Source: an uncultured Algibacter sp.
GTDB lineage: Bacteria > Bacteroidota > Bacteroidia > Flavobacteriales > Flavobacteriaceae
DNA length: 64,000 bases
Assembly (NCBI RefSeq): GCF_947487605.1
Contig: NZ_CANKXK010000008.1
Span: 62,001-126,000 of the forward strand
Direction of reading: 5' to 3'
Shown here: in pieces, positions 8,580 to 18,692 of the stretch
How the letters are laid out: each line of letters opens with the position of its first letter
Position numbering within the stretch: the stretch's first letter is position 1
Translations under genes and position numbers: made by a program
Notes under the pieces: model-generated
Database searches by the model: none
What the model saw: the letters and a program-made list of their open reading frames with translations, nothing else
Told to the model about the DNA's origin: nothing

Positions 8580-9362
8580 TTAATTTTCAATTTCTACTAG
8601 AATAGGGCAATGGTCGCTATGTTTTGCTTCAGACAGTATAACGGCTCTTGTAATACTTTCTTGTAATGGTTTAGACACCATGGCATAATCTAATCGCCAA
8701 CCTTTATTATTTGCTCTGGCATTGGCACGATAACTCCACCAACTATACTGTTGTAATTCAGGGTTTATATAACGAAAAGAATCAATAAACCCGCTTTTAA
8801 TAAAACTACCTATCCACTCGCGTTCTACAGGTAGAAAGCCTGAGACGCCTTTCATTTTAGGGTTATGTATATCCATTTCTTCATGGCAAATATTATAATC
8901 GCCACAAATTACTAAGTTTGGAATATCTGCTTTTAGATTGTTAATATAGTCCTGAAACATATCCATATACTCTAACTTATGATTCAACCTTGCATCATTT
9001 GTTCCAGATGGTAAGTATAAGCTCATAACAGATACACTATCACCGCCTGCGGAACGGGCAGGAAAATCGGCACGTATATTACGCCCTTCAAAATCCATAG
9101 ATTCTATTCCTGTACCATATTCAACGTGGTTAGGTTCTATCTTGCTTAAAATAGCTACGCCACTGTACCCTTTTTTTTGTGCACTAAACCAATAATGGAA
9201 TTTATAGCCTGCCTCTTCAAAAAGACTCAAATCTAACTGTTCTTTTAACGCCTTAATTTCTTGTAAACATATTACGTCTGGGTTGGCGCTAATTAACCAA
9301 TCGATAAAACCCTTATTAATGGCTGCACGAATACCGTTTACGTTATAGGATATTATTTTCAT
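8580..9362 (-). CDS. xth: Exodeoxyribonuclease III (AP endonuclease)
   Basis: The 260-residue protein has the expected length and the endonuclease/exonuclease/phosphatase fold motifs in order: NVNGIRAA near the start, CLQEIKA (metal-binding Glu), GDYNICH (catalytic Asp and Asn), and the closing SDHCPILVE (Asp/His pair). It repairs abasic sites and trims 3' ends in DNA. It is the first gene of a likely two-gene unit with the OmpA-like lipoprotein; no functional link is apparent. Confidence 0.95.
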   Translation of the reverse strand: MKIISYNVNGIRAAINKGFIDWLISANPDVICLQEIKALKEQLDLSLFEEAGYKFHYWFSAQKKGYSGVAILSKIEPNHVEYGTGIESMDFEGRNIRADFPARSAGGDSVSVMSLYLPSGTNDARLNHKLEYMDMFQDYINNLKADIPNLVICGDYNICHEEMDIHNPKMKGVSGFLPVEREWIGSFIKSGFIDSFRYINPELQQYSWWSYRANARANNKGWRLDYAMVSKPLQESITRAVILSEAKHSDHCPILVEIEN

Positions 9363-9417
9363 TTTTTAGTTAAATTTTTAGAATCAGACTGTCTAAAAAG
9401 TAAGATTCTATATAATA

Positions 9418-9477
9418 TTGAGCTTGTCGAAATATTTTAACTCACTAATAAATCAAAACCCGTTTCGATAAGCTCAA
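9418..9477. repeat. Inverted repeat of the GAGCTTGTCGAAA type
   Basis: TTGAGCTTGTCGAAAT at 9418-9433 is the near-exact reverse complement of TTTCGATAAGCTCAA at 9463-9477, with one wobble position and a 29-nt loop. It lies in the 274-bp gap between divergent xth and the large outer-membrane protein gene. A decayed relative is at 31150-31217. The rest of this gap shows no gene. Confidence 0.6.
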
Positions 9478-9636
9478 CTTGACATATTAAATTCAATGTC
9501 TTTAACTTTCTTTTTAATCAAGAAGTTAATTTCAGCTAAAATAAATAATGCGTTACATTTACACTATTAAATATATCAGGAGTTTTAACGAAGCTATCAA
9601 CAAAATATTTTAAACGAAATACAGTTTAAGTATCAA

Positions 9637-12600
9637 ATGAAATTTATAGTTACTTTTTTTCTTTTTCTACTTAGTTTTTGTGTTTCTGCTCAAAGTAAAA
9701 CTTCAAACTATAAAACCAAGAAAATTGCTGTAAAGGATTCGATTAAAATAGATAGTGTTAGTATTAACTCCAATTATTTTGAACTTAAAACCAAACAAGG
9801 CACTATAATCGACACTTCATTTTATCATGTTGATTTTACTAAAAGTATTTTAACCTTTAAAAAACCTTTAGAGACAGATTCTTTAACAATAAATTATTTA
9901 AAATTTCCAGATTTTCTTACCAAAACTTATAAGCAATTGGATGAGAATATTATTGTTGAGAATACCGATAATCTTCAAAAGCTTTACAAACTTTCTGAAT
10001 CTAATATTTCCAAGAGTTTCATTCCTTTTGATGGCTTAACTACCTCTGGAAGTATCTCGCGTGGTGTTACCGTTGGTAATAATCAAAATTCTGTTTTAAA
10101 TAGCGAACTTGACCTTCAAATTACAGGAAAGCTTAACGACAAAGTATCCCTTAGGGCTTCAATTCAAGATGCTAATATACCCCTACAAGAAAGTGGCTAT
10201 TCGCAACGGTTAGATGAATTCGATCAAGTATTTATAGAACTTTTTAGCAACCGCTGGAACATTCGTGCTGGAGACATCGATTTACAAAACTCAAATTCCT
10301 ATTTTGCCGAGTTTTCTAAACGTGTTCAAGGGCTTTTTATTAATGCCAAATTAGGTAGTGAGCAACAAACCAATGTGTTTGCTGCTGGCGCATTAGTTAG
10401 AGGTCAATTTACTACAAGTCAATTTACAGCTCAAGAAGGAAACCAAGGTCCTTATAAGCTGCAAGGACAAAACGGCGAATTATTTGTACTTATAGTATCT
10501 GGTAGTGAAACCGTTTACGTAAATGGTGTTACTGTTGAAAGAGGCGAGGACAAAGACTATATTATCGATTATAACGCTGGAGAAATTATTTTTAATTCTA
10601 CCTTTCCTATTACTTCCGAGATGCGTATTACGGTAGATTATCAATTTAGTGATCGCAATTATTCTCGTTTGGTAGCTTATGGTGGTGGGAATTATGAAAC
10701 CGAAAAGCTGAAAATTGGTGTTTCTGTATATTCTGAAAACGATTCTAAAAATCAACCATTACAGCAGAATCTTTCAGAAGAACAAGTGCAAATATTGTCT
10801 GAAGCAGGAGATGACAGAAACTTAATGGTAGCCCCTTCTGAAGTTTTAGAGACACTAAACGAAAACAGAATATTATACAAAAAAGAGCTCATTAATGGCG
10901 CTGAAGCTTTTGTTTTTTCTAATAACCCAGAAGATGACCTTTATAGAGTAACATTTACTTTCGTTGGCGATAATCAAGGCGACTATAACTTAAGTAGTAT
11001 TAATGCCATTAATAATATATTCGAATATGCTGGCGTTTCACAAGGTAATTATGCACCTGTTGTACAGCTAGTTGCTCCAACACAACTTCAAATTGCAGTT
11101 TTAAATGGTGAATACAAACCAAATGATAAAACCAATATTAGCTTTGAAGCTTCCGGAAGTAAAAACGACCTAAATTTATTTTCTGATATTGGTGATGATG
11201 ACAATGAAGGTTTTGCTGGAAAACTTAAAGTTGAACAAGCCATTGTTAAGCAAGATAGTTCTTGGATATTAAAAGCTTTTATTGACAGTGATTTTATTGA
11301 GTCTAATTATAGAAATATCCAAGGCTTATATAATCCAGAATTTAATAGAGATTGGAATTTAGACCAACAGCCAACAAGTAATCAAATAGCTATTGGTTTA
11401 GGAAATCAAAAATTAATCTATTCTGGTTTACAAGCTTATCATCCAAAAAAAGGCAATTTGACTTACCAATTTGAACATTTGAATTTTTCTGAAGGCTTCA
11501 ATGGTAATAGACATGTCGCTAGTGCTAATTTGATTTTAAATAAATTTTTATTTCGATCTAATTCTAGTTTTTTATCTGCAAAATCAAATCAAAATACTTC
11601 CACTTTCTTAAGATCTGAAAACATATTATCCTACAGTTTTAAAAAATCATGGGTTGGCACAAAATTGGCTATTGAAGATAATGAACAAGAAGATATTGCT
11701 ACGCAAACATTAACGCCTCTTAGTCAAAAATTCAAATCCTATGAGGTTTTTTCTGGTGTTGGAGATAGCACTAAAGTTTTTGTTCAAGTAGGCTACAAAA
11801 ACCGTGTAAATGATAGTATAAGAAATAACGAACTTAAAAAAGTAAATACTTCTAACACCTTTTATTTAGATTCTAGATTAATAAAAAATAAGCAAACCAA
11901 TCTTTCATTATATGCTAACTACAGGAATTTACAAAGTGCGGATGCTGGTGTAAACGACGAACAATCTATAAATTCTAGGCTACAGTATAACCAAAAACTT
12001 TTTAATCAAATTATCATTTGGAATACCATTTTCGAAACCAATTCTGGCACACTTCCACAACAAGATTTCACCTATGTTGAAGTAGAAACTGGACAGGGTA
12101 TTTATACTTGGATAGATTATAACAACAATGGCATACAAGAATTAGAAGAATTTGAAATAGCACAATTTCAAGATGAAGGTAAATATATACGTGTGTTGTT
12201 ACCTAATCGTGTTTTTATAAAAACACACCAAAATAGGTTAAGTCAAACGCTTACAATTAATCCAACCCAATGGTCCGGAAGTGAAAAAAAATCTCAAAAA
12301 TTCTGGTCTCATTTTTATAGCCAAACAAGTTATTTAATTGATAGAAAGTTAAAGCGTGAGGGTACAAGTTTTAATTTGAATCCTTTTGAAAACAATCCAG
12401 ATAATCAATTGGCACTTCAATTAAATTTTAGAAATGTTCTTTTTTATAATCGTGGAAAACAACGCTATACAACGTCTTACACATATCTATCCAATAAATC
12501 AAGAAATGTTTTATCTATTGGCTTTATTGAAAACAATTTAAAAAGTCATCAATTTAATTTTAACCATAAAATAGCTGAAAGTTGGCTCATTACGCTAACA

Positions 12601-13059
12601 TCAAGTTTTGATAATAATGAAAGTGTCAGCGAAAATTTTGCCAGTAGAAACTATAATTTTGATGAAACTAGATTGAACCCAAAACTTTCTTATTTATTTA
12701 GTGATAATTCAAGGTTCGATGTATTCTATGAACACGCAAACAAAGACAATACCATTGGTAATCTAGAGTCACTAACTCAACAAAAATATGGTGTTTCGTT
12801 TAATTTTTCGAAAAATGAAAAAGGCGCTATAAATGGAGAAGTTAATTATTTTTCAAACAACTTTTCTGGTAACGCTAACACACCTGTTGCCTACCAAATG
12901 TTAGAAGGATTGCAACCAGGAAAAAACTTTACTTGGACTTTATTGGCTCAAAAAAAGCTAACAAATTTCTTAGATCTTAATATTAGCTATTTTGGAAGAA
13001 AAACGGAAACCAGTAAAACAATACATACAGGTTCAATACAGTTGAAAGCTTATTTTTAA
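9637..13059 (+). CDS. Large predicted outer-membrane beta-barrel protein, function unknown
   Basis: The 1140-residue protein has a signal peptide (residues 1-19, FCVSAQS). The rest alternates polar and aromatic residues, as in long outer-membrane barrels. Around residues 130-210 it reads LTTSGSISRGVTVGNNQN, SLRASIQDANIPLQESGYS and IRAGDIDLQNSNSYFAEFSK. This is a segment I associate with a conserved, uncharacterised Bacteroidota surface protein. The C-terminus ends in aromatic F (LKAYF), as barrels do. I see no TonB plug and no enzyme motif. Its stop overlaps the stop of the convergent M28 peptidase gene by 4 bases. I recognise the protein type only, not its function. Confidence 0.75.
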   Translation: MKFIVTFFLFLLSFCVSAQSKTSNYKTKKIAVKDSIKIDSVSINSNYFELKTKQGTIIDTSFYHVDFTKSILTFKKPLETDSLTINYLKFPDFLTKTYKQLDENIIVENTDNLQKLYKLSESNISKSFIPFDGLTTSGSISRGVTVGNNQNSVLNSELDLQITGKLNDKVSLRASIQDANIPLQESGYSQRLDEFDQVFIELFSNRWNIRAGDIDLQNSNSYFAEFSKRVQGLFINAKLGSEQQTNVFAAGALVRGQFTTSQFTAQEGNQGPYKLQGQNGELFVLIVSGSETVYVNGVTVERGEDKDYIIDYNAGEIIFNSTFPITSEMRITVDYQFSDRNYSRLVAYGGGNYETEKLKIGVSVYSENDSKNQPLQQNLSEEQVQILSEAGDDRNLMVAPSEVLETLNENRILYKKELINGAEAFVFSNNPEDDLYRVTFTFVGDNQGDYNLSSINAINNIFEYAGVSQGNYAPVVQLVAPTQLQIAVLNGEYKPNDKTNISFEASGSKNDLNLFSDIGDDDNEGFAGKLKVEQAIVKQDSSWILKAFIDSDFIESNYRNIQGLYNPEFNRDWNLDQQPTSNQIAIGLGNQKLIYSGLQAYHPKKGNLTYQFEHLNFSEGFNGNRHVASANLILNKFLFRSNSSFLSAKSNQNTSTFLRSENILSYSFKKSWVGTKLAIEDNEQEDIATQTLTPLSQKFKSYEVFSGVGDSTKVFVQVGYKNRVNDSIRNNELKKVNTSNTFYLDSRLIKNKQTNLSLYANYRNLQSADAGVNDEQSINSRLQYNQKLFNQIIIWNTIFETNSGTLPQQDFTYVEVETGQGIYTWIDYNNNGIQELEEFEIAQFQDEGKYIRVLLPNRVFIKTHQNRLSQTLTINPTQWSGSEKKSQKFWSHFYSQTSYLIDRKLKREGTSFNLNPFENNPDNQLALQLNFRNVLFYNRGKQRYTTSYTYLSNKSRNVLSIGFIENNLKSHQFNFNHKIAESWLITLTSSFDNNESVSENFASRNYNFDETRLNPKLSYLFSDNSRFDVFYEHANKDNTIGNLESLTQQKYGVSFNFSKNEKGAINGEVNYFSNNFSGNANTPVAYQMLEGLQPGKNFTWTLLAQKKLTNFLDLNISYFGRKTETSKTIHTGSIQLKAYF

Positions 13060-13955
13060 AATGATGAATTATCTATTTTCTTGAAAACAGAGATAATAAC
13101 ATTAACAGCTTCGGTATAAAACTCTGGATGAATATTTTCATAATCATCGGTAGGTTTATGATAATCTTCATGATCTTCAACACCAAAATAAAGAAAAGGG
13201 ATACCCGCTTTATAAAATGATGCATGGTCTGAAGAATATGTCCAATTATCTAAGCCATCGTATCCATCATGTCCAGCTATAAGTTTAACTTTCCCACAGG
13301 TTGATTTATAACTTTTAACGATACTTTTTAAATTTTCATTAAATGAAGTACCAACCGCAAACAATTCATTTTTATCACTTCTACTAATCATATCCATATT
13401 AACATTAGCAATAATTTGTTTCGATGGAACTACAGGATGTTTTACATAATACTTCGAACCTTGTAGCCCTAATTCTTCAGCATCAAAAGCAGCTAATATT
13501 ACTGAATGCTTAGGTGGATGCTCTTGAAAATGCTCCGCAAAACTAAATAAGGCAGATACGCCAGAAGCATTATCATCTGCACCATTATAAATACGCTCAT
13601 GTTTAACACCCTCGTGGTCATAATGTGCGCTTATAACAATATACTTTTCTGGTTTTAAAGTTCCCTTAATAAACCCTAAAACATTAACACCTTTATAGTC
13701 CCTTCTATGTTGTGAGAACGAAAATGATTGCTCAAAGGTCTTGCCTAATGGCTTAACTTTTAAACTATAAAACTGATTTATGATATATTTTTTTGTTTTA
13801 ATAGCACCTTCAGTTCCTGTCCTTCTTCCTTCAAAACTATCAGATGATAATGTCTTAACATGTTGCAACAAAGATGATTTACTGAAACAACTTTGAGAGG
13901 AACTAAAATTCACAGATAAAAAACAAGCCAGTAAGAGGTAATATATTTTAGGCAT
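13056..13955 (-). CDS. M28 family metallopeptidase, secreted
   Basis: The 299-residue protein has a signal peptide (about residues 1-20, VNFSSSQ). It shows the M28 di-zinc site: His111 in SAHYDHEG, Asp127 in YNGADDNASG, Glu160 (catalytic) and Glu161 in FDAEELGLQGS, Asp188 in NVNMDMIS, and His266 in DYHKPTDD. Family members are aminopeptidases or carboxypeptidases acting on peptides in the periplasm or outside the cell. Its length fits the short single-domain M28 form. It converges on the large outer-membrane protein gene with a 4-base overlap of stops; no terminator is visible between them. Confidence 0.9.
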   Translation of the reverse strand: MPKIYYLLLACFLSVNFSSSQSCFSKSSLLQHVKTLSSDSFEGRRTGTEGAIKTKKYIINQFYSLKVKPLGKTFEQSFSFSQHRRDYKGVNVLGFIKGTLKPEKYIVISAHYDHEGVKHERIYNGADDNASGVSALFSFAEHFQEHPPKHSVILAAFDAEELGLQGSKYYVKHPVVPSKQIIANVNMDMISRSDKNELFAVGTSFNENLKSIVKSYKSTCGKVKLIAGHDGYDGLDNWTYSSDHASFYKAGIPFLYFGVEDHEDYHKPTDDYENIHPEFYTEAVNVIISVFKKIDNSSF

Positions 13956-14040
13956 TTATAAGTATTCTAATGAATTGCCCAAGATACATTTTTTTTAAAA
14001 AACTTATTAGTAATTTAGTATTACTATGAATTTAAAAAAC

Positions 14041-14075
14041 GAAAAGCTCATACCACAAAATGATATGAGCTTTTC
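14041..14075 (-). terminator. Terminator of the sdhCAB operon
   Basis: GAAAAGCTCATA and TATGAGCTTTTC pair perfectly (12 bp, 11-nt loop). On the minus strand the hairpin is followed by GTTTTTT. It lies 19 bases beyond the sdhB stop. Confidence 0.85.
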
Positions 14076-14093
14076 AATTTATAAAATTTTGTT

Positions 14094-14834
14094 TTAAATA
14101 GAAGCCTTCATAAGCTCTCTATTCATACGTGCAATATTATCTAACGAAATTCCTTTAGGACATTCTACCTCGCAAGCCCCTGTATTGGTGCAGTTTCCAA
14201 ATCCTTCTAAGTCCATTTGCGCTACCATGTTTTTAACACGGTCTGCGGCTTCAACCTGTCCTTGTGGTAATAATGCATATTGAGAGACTTTAGCTCCAAC
14301 AAATAACATAGCACTTGAATTTTTACAAGTGGCTACACAAGCTCCACAACCAATGCAAGTTGCAGCGTCCATAGCTTCGTCTGCTGCATGTTTTGAAATA
14401 GGGAGCGAATTAGCATCTTGAGTATTTCCTGAGGTATTAACAGAAATATACCCTCCAGCTTGCTGAATACGCTCAAAAGCCATTCTATCTACAACTAAAT
14501 CTTTAATTACAGGAAATGCTGCTGCTCTAAAAGGCTCGATAGTAATGGTATCACCATCTTTAAACATACGCATATGCAATTGACAAGTTGTAATGCCTCT
14601 ATCTGGTCCGTGAGCTTCTCCATTAATATATAAAGAACACATCCCACAGATCCCTTCTCTACAGTCATGATCAAAAGCTACTGGCTCTTCCCCAGAGTTT
14701 ACCAATTGCTCATTTAAAACATCCATCATTTCAAGAAAGGACATATGCTCTGAGATATCATTAACTTTATAATCGACCATTTGACCCTTAGCAGAAGCGT
14801 CTTTTTGTCTCCAAATTTTAAGTGTTAAATTCAT
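14094..14834 (-). CDS. sdhB: Succinate dehydrogenase iron-sulfur subunit
   Basis: The 246-residue protein carries electrons from the flavin of SdhA to the quinone site. Cysteines for the three clusters are all present: CREGICGMC with a later TC for [2Fe-2S], [11 protein letters not shown] with a distal cysteine, and [12 protein letters not shown] for the [4Fe-4S]/[3Fe-4S] pair. It is the last gene of sdhCAB, 10 bases after sdhA, and is followed by a strong terminator. It acts on the inner face of the cytoplasmic membrane. Confidence 0.97.
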   Translation of the reverse strand: MNLTLKIWRQKDASAKGQMVDYKVNDISEHMSFLEMMDVLNEQLVNSGEEPVAFDHDCREGICGMCSLYINGEAHGPDRGITTCQLHMRMFKDGDTITIEPFRAAAFPVIKDLVVDRMAFERIQQAGGYISVNTSGNTQDANSLPISKHAADEAMDAATCIGCGACVATCKNSSAMLFVGAKVSQYALLPQGQVEAADRVKNMVAQMDLEGFGNCTNTGACEVECPKGISLDNIARMNRELMKASI

Positions 14835-14844
14835 AATGTCAATC

Positions 14845-16860
14845 TTATTTGTATGAACGTTGTTTTAGTTCAATATCTTTAAATTCTAATTCTTCTTTAT
14901 GTAATACTGCATCAGCAGGTTCTCCTTTGTATTCCCAAGCTGAAACAAATGCAAAATCTTTGTCATTTCGTTTTGCTTCTCCTTTTTGTGGTCCATCCAA
15001 TTCTGCAGATTCTTCTCTAAAGTGCCCTCCACAAGATTCTTCTCTAGTTAAAGCATCTTTAGCGAATAACTCACCTAACTCTAAGAAATCAGCAACACGA
15101 CCCGCTTTTTCTAATTCTGGATTCATTTCATTTGCTGTTCCAGGAACAGAAACTTCTTTCCAGAATTCTTCACGAATGGTTTTAATCTCAGCCATGGCTT
15201 CTTTTAAGCCTTTTTCGTTCCTAGACATTCCACATTTATCCCACATCACTTTACCAAGTTTTTTATGGAAGTAATCAACAGACTTTGTTCCTTTATTAGT
15301 GACAAAGAAATCTATTTTAGCTTTTACTTCTTTTTCAGCTTCATCAAATTCTTTTGTATCCGTTGGAATTTTTCCTGTCCTAATATCATCAGCCAAATAA
15401 TCTCCAATAGTATATGGTAACACAAAATACCCATCAGCCAAACCTTGCATTAAGGCTGAAGCTCCAAGTCTATTAGCACCATGATCAGAGAAATTAGCTT
15501 CACCAATACAATACAATCCAGGAACCGTAGTCATTAAATTATAATCAACCCAAACACCTCCCATTGTATAATGTACTGCAGGGTAAATCATCATTGGAGT
15601 TTTGTATGGATTTTGATCTACAATTTTCTCATACATTTGGAATAAGTTTCCATATTTAGCTTCAACAATAGCTTGACCTAACTCGTATATTTTTGCATCT
15701 GAAGCATTTTCAATATTATGAATTTTAGCTTGCTCTTTTCCATAACGTTCAATCGCTGCAGCAAAATCTAAATATACAGCTTCACCTGTCGCATTTACAC
15801 CATAGCCAGCATCACAACGCTCTTTGGCTGCACGAGATGCTACATCTCGAGGTACTAAGTTACCAAAGGCAGGGTAACGACGTTCTAAGTAATAATCTCT
15901 TTCGTCTTCTGATAAATCTGTTGGTTTTTTACGTCCTTCACGAATTGCTTTTACATCCTCTAAACTTTTTGGCACCCAAATACGTCCATCATTACGTAAC
16001 GATTCAGACATCAAGGTTAATTTAGATTGATAATCTCCCGAACGTGGAATGCATGTTGGGTGAATTTGAGTATAACAAGGGTTTGCAAAATATGCCCCTT
16101 TTTTATGAATTTTCCACGCAGCAGTAACATTACTACCCATGGCATTTGTTGATAAGAAATAAACGTTACCATAACCCCCAGTCGCTACAACTACCGCATG
16201 AGCTGAATGGCGTTCAATTTCTCCTGTAATTAAGTTTCTTGCAATAATACCTCTTGCTTTTCCATCAACTTTTACAACATCAAGCATCTCGTGACGATTG
16301 AACATTTCAATCTTACCGCGAGCAATTTGACGGTTCATTGCTGAATATGCTCCAAGTAGTAATTGTTGTCCTGTTTGCCCTTTAGCATAAAACGTTCTAG
16401 ATACTAATACCCCACCAAATGAACGATTATCTAACAATCCGCCATAATCACGTGCAAAAGGCACACCTTGAGCTACGCATTGATCGATGATATTTGCAGA
16501 CACCTCAGCTAAACGGTAAACGTTAGCTTCACGCGAACGGTAATCGCCTCCTTTTACAGTATCATAAAATAATCTATATGTAGAATCTCCATCACCTTGA
16601 TAGTTTTTTGCAGCATTAATACCTCCTTGTGCAGCAATAGAGTGTGCACGTCTAGGAGAATCTTGATAAGCAAAAGCTTTTACATTATACCCTAACTCTG
16701 CTAGCGTTGCGGCTGCAGAACCTCCAGCCAAACCTGTACCCACAACTATAATATCTATGTGACGTTTATTAGCTGGGTTAACTAGGTTAATTTTATTTTT
16801 ATAATCTGTCCACTTATCTTTAATTGGACCCTTAGGTACTTTTGAATCTAAAGTTGCCAT
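14845..16860 (-). CDS. sdhA: Succinate dehydrogenase flavoprotein subunit
   Basis: The 671-residue protein oxidises succinate to fumarate with covalently bound FAD. Visible marks are the FAD-binding [20 protein letters not shown], the [15 protein letters not shown] segment (the His is the usual flavin attachment site), the substrate-site [20 protein letters not shown] and the MGGVWVDYN segment. The length fits the long form paired with a diheme cytochrome b subunit in Bacteroidota and epsilonproteobacteria. It starts 3 bases after the sdhC stop and runs into sdhB. Confidence 0.97.
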   Translation of the reverse strand: MATLDSKVPKGPIKDKWTDYKNKINLVNPANKRHIDIIVVGTGLAGGSAAATLAELGYNVKAFAYQDSPRRAHSIAAQGGINAAKNYQGDGDSTYRLFYDTVKGGDYRSREANVYRLAEVSANIIDQCVAQGVPFARDYGGLLDNRSFGGVLVSRTFYAKGQTGQQLLLGAYSAMNRQIARGKIEMFNRHEMLDVVKVDGKARGIIARNLITGEIERHSAHAVVVATGGYGNVYFLSTNAMGSNVTAAWKIHKKGAYFANPCYTQIHPTCIPRSGDYQSKLTLMSESLRNDGRIWVPKSLEDVKAIREGRKKPTDLSEDERDYYLERRYPAFGNLVPRDVASRAAKERCDAGYGVNATGEAVYLDFAAAIERYGKEQAKIHNIENASDAKIYELGQAIVEAKYGNLFQMYEKIVDQNPYKTPMMIYPAVHYTMGGVWVDYNLMTTVPGLYCIGEANFSDHGANRLGASALMQGLADGYFVLPYTIGDYLADDIRTGKIPTDTKEFDEAEKEVKAKIDFFVTNKGTKSVDYFHKKLGKVMWDKCGMSRNEKGLKEAMAEIKTIREEFWKEVSVPGTANEMNPELEKAGRVADFLELGELFAKDALTREESCGGHFREESAELDGPQKGEAKRNDKDFAFVSAWEYKGEPADAVLHKEELEFKDIELKQRSYK

Positions 16861-16863
16861 ATG

Positions 16864-17550
16864 CTATGATAATACGTGTTTAAGATGATGAAATAAAGCA
16901 ATAATAATAAACCCTAACGGAATTAATATAGAATATGCTTTACCTATATTTTGAAGTCTCTTTTTACGACCTGCTGTAACTCCCATTGATTGGAATGCAG
17001 ATGTAAATCCATGTGCCAAATGCAGTCCTAAAAGAATGAACGAAACAACGTATGCAATTGTCCTTAAATGACTGTGAAACTTATGCGTAAGTTCTTCAAA
17101 ATATCTAAAATTTTGAGTTCCCTCTATAAGTCCAGACATATCGCCAGCTACATATTTAACGCTTAATTCTGGAATCCAGAAATCAATAAAATGTAACACG
17201 ATAAAAGCTAGAATAACCAAGCCACTATAAATCATATTTCTACTCATCCAAGTAGAATTAGCAGCACCATTATTTTTAGCATAACTAACACCGTTAGCTT
17301 TTTTATTTTTGACTTCTAATACAAATCCCATAACAAAATGGAATACTACGCCAAATATTAAAACTGGTTGTAATGCAAATTGCACTAGCGGATTTGTTCC
17401 CATAAAATGAGATAAATCGTTAAATAATTCTTCACTAAAAAGTGAAGTAATATTTACCGCCAAATGAATTATTAAGAAAAACATGAGGAAGAATGCAGAA
17501 AGCGCCATGGCTACCTTTCTTCCAATCGAAGATTTAAAAAATCCGCTCAT
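16864..17550 (-). CDS. sdhC: Succinate dehydrogenase cytochrome b558 subunit
   Basis: The 228-residue membrane protein has five hydrophobic helices. Histidines in or near them (IIHLAVN, FHFVMGF, VLHFIDF, HSHLRTIAY, GLHLAHGF) are the expected ligands for two b-type haems. It anchors SdhAB and passes electrons to menaquinone. One large anchor subunit instead of separate SdhC and SdhD is typical for this phylum. It is first in sdhCAB and is preceded by a good promoter. Confidence 0.93.
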   Translation of the reverse strand: MSGFFKSSIGRKVAMALSAFFLMFFLIIHLAVNITSLFSEELFNDLSHFMGTNPLVQFALQPVLIFGVVFHFVMGFVLEVKNKKANGVSYAKNNGAANSTWMSRNMIYSGLVILAFIVLHFIDFWIPELSVKYVAGDMSGLIEGTQNFRYFEELTHKFHSHLRTIAYVVSFILLGLHLAHGFTSAFQSMGVTAGRKKRLQNIGKAYSILIPLGFIIIALFHHLKHVLS

Positions 17551-17577
17551 TTTTAAGAAGTTATTTTAAGATTCTTA

Positions 17578-17609
17578 CAAAGGTAGGTTAGCGACGAGTT
17601 ATAGACAAA
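17578..17609 (-). promoter_or_regulatory. Promoter of sdhCAB
   Basis: On the minus strand TTTG, exactly 20 nt, then TACCTTTG fits the Bacteroidota sigma-A consensus (TTTG, about 20 nt, TAnnTTTG). The -7 box ends 27 bases before the sdhC ATG. Confidence 0.65.
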
Positions 17610-17664
17610 TAACAAATGTCATGTTTTCACTATTTAGAATGAGTTTAATTAAATAAAGAATTAA

Positions 17665-18528
17665 TTAATTTACTATAGGAATAAGTCCTCTTAAGCCCAT
17701 GTCAACAAGCATTTCTCCTGCATTAGGTTCAAACTTCCCATCAGCGTTTACTTCGATCCATTCAAAACTATTGTTAACAGAAAAGGACAATATCACTTCT
17801 ACATCTTCAGTTTCATTACCAGAGATGAGTAACCCATTTTCAAATTCTCCTGTTACTACACAGGATCCTTGAGGTATTGGCGAGGTATTAAATAATGGGT
17901 TTGGAACCGTAGTTGCACCTTCTGGTGCTTGCCCCGAAGAAGAAAAGCCTAAAGATTCAAACGCCCAAAAACCTTGTTTTTTATTTTCGTTTACTACAAT
18001 AGAACTTCCATTTAAATCGAAAGAGGTAATATAATTATTGTAGCCTACAAAACTTGCTAGAGTGCCATTAAAATTGGTTCCATTTAGAAGAAAATCAATA
18101 TTTCCTTCTTGGTAAGCTAAAGAAACTCTTACCCATTTGTAGTTTCCAACAGATACTTCATTTAAAGGGATTGTTATAAACATTTCGTTGTTTCCAGCAA
18201 ATTTTGCTTTCTGAAAATCGATTGCTTTACTTCCACCTGCTTCTGTTTCTTCCCCATTAAAAATAATTTCCCCTTCACCTAAAAGCGTAGTTGCTGTTTG
18301 GGCAAACTCAATATAATTCGCGCTCATTTTAGCAAACGAAGGCGATTGCGCTGCATTGCCACTTGCTATATTTGCTGGTTGTCCTAAATTATTTAAGCGC
18401 TCTTGAGTAGGATCGAATTTAAATTTAATAACAAGATTGTTTTGGCTTGTATTGTTAGCATCATTGTTGTCTTTACTGCAAGAAGTTAATACAATTAGTA
18501 AAACTATAATTGAGCTAAATGATTTCAT
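17665..18528 (-). CDS. Lipoprotein of unknown function
   Basis: The 287-residue protein starts MKSFSSIIVLLIVLTSCSKDNND, a clear lipoprotein signal followed by the acidic/Asn stretch often seen in exported flavobacterial lipoproteins. The mature part is beta-rich, with segments such as NNLVIKFKFDPTQERLNNLG, WVRVSLAYQEGNIDFLLNG and GSCVVTGEFENGLLISGNETEDVEVILSFSVNNSFEW. I recognise no domain. The last part (ADGKFEPNAGEMLVDMGLRGLIPIVN) resembles the end of metal-associated or MbnP-like proteins only loosely, and I do not assign it. It stands alone between sdhC and the divergent aminopeptidase gene. Confidence 0.75.
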   Translation of the reverse strand: MKSFSSIIVLLIVLTSCSKDNNDANNTSQNNLVIKFKFDPTQERLNNLGQPANIASGNAAQSPSFAKMSANYIEFAQTATTLLGEGEIIFNGEETEAGGSKAIDFQKAKFAGNNEMFITIPLNEVSVGNYKWVRVSLAYQEGNIDFLLNGTNFNGTLASFVGYNNYITSFDLNGSSIVVNENKKQGFWAFESLGFSSSGQAPEGATTVPNPLFNTSPIPQGSCVVTGEFENGLLISGNETEDVEVILSFSVNNSFEWIEVNADGKFEPNAGEMLVDMGLRGLIPIVN

Positions 18529-18692
18529 GATATTGGGTTTGTGTTCACATATTTAACAGAAAAAAACACAATTTCTTATATGCTCACAAAACAAAATTTT
18601 TAAAATTGAATCTATTTGATATAGAAATAAAGAAATTCTCAGTATAGTATTATTCTGTTTGCTTAATTTTAGGGAATTAAAAATTTAATAAT

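Noticed and set aside
9418-9477. Inverted repeat considered as a CRISPR repeat or transposon end
   Set aside because: Only two arms exist, there are no regular spacers, no cas gene or transposase, and no target-site duplication was seen.
14849-16025. Open frames on the plus strand inside sdhA
   Set aside because: Antisense shadows; sdhA is complete and highly conserved here.
17665-18528. Assignment of the lipoprotein as an MbnP family member
   Set aside because: Only the closing residues look vaguely similar; the WxxP...GYH core of the MbnP family is absent.
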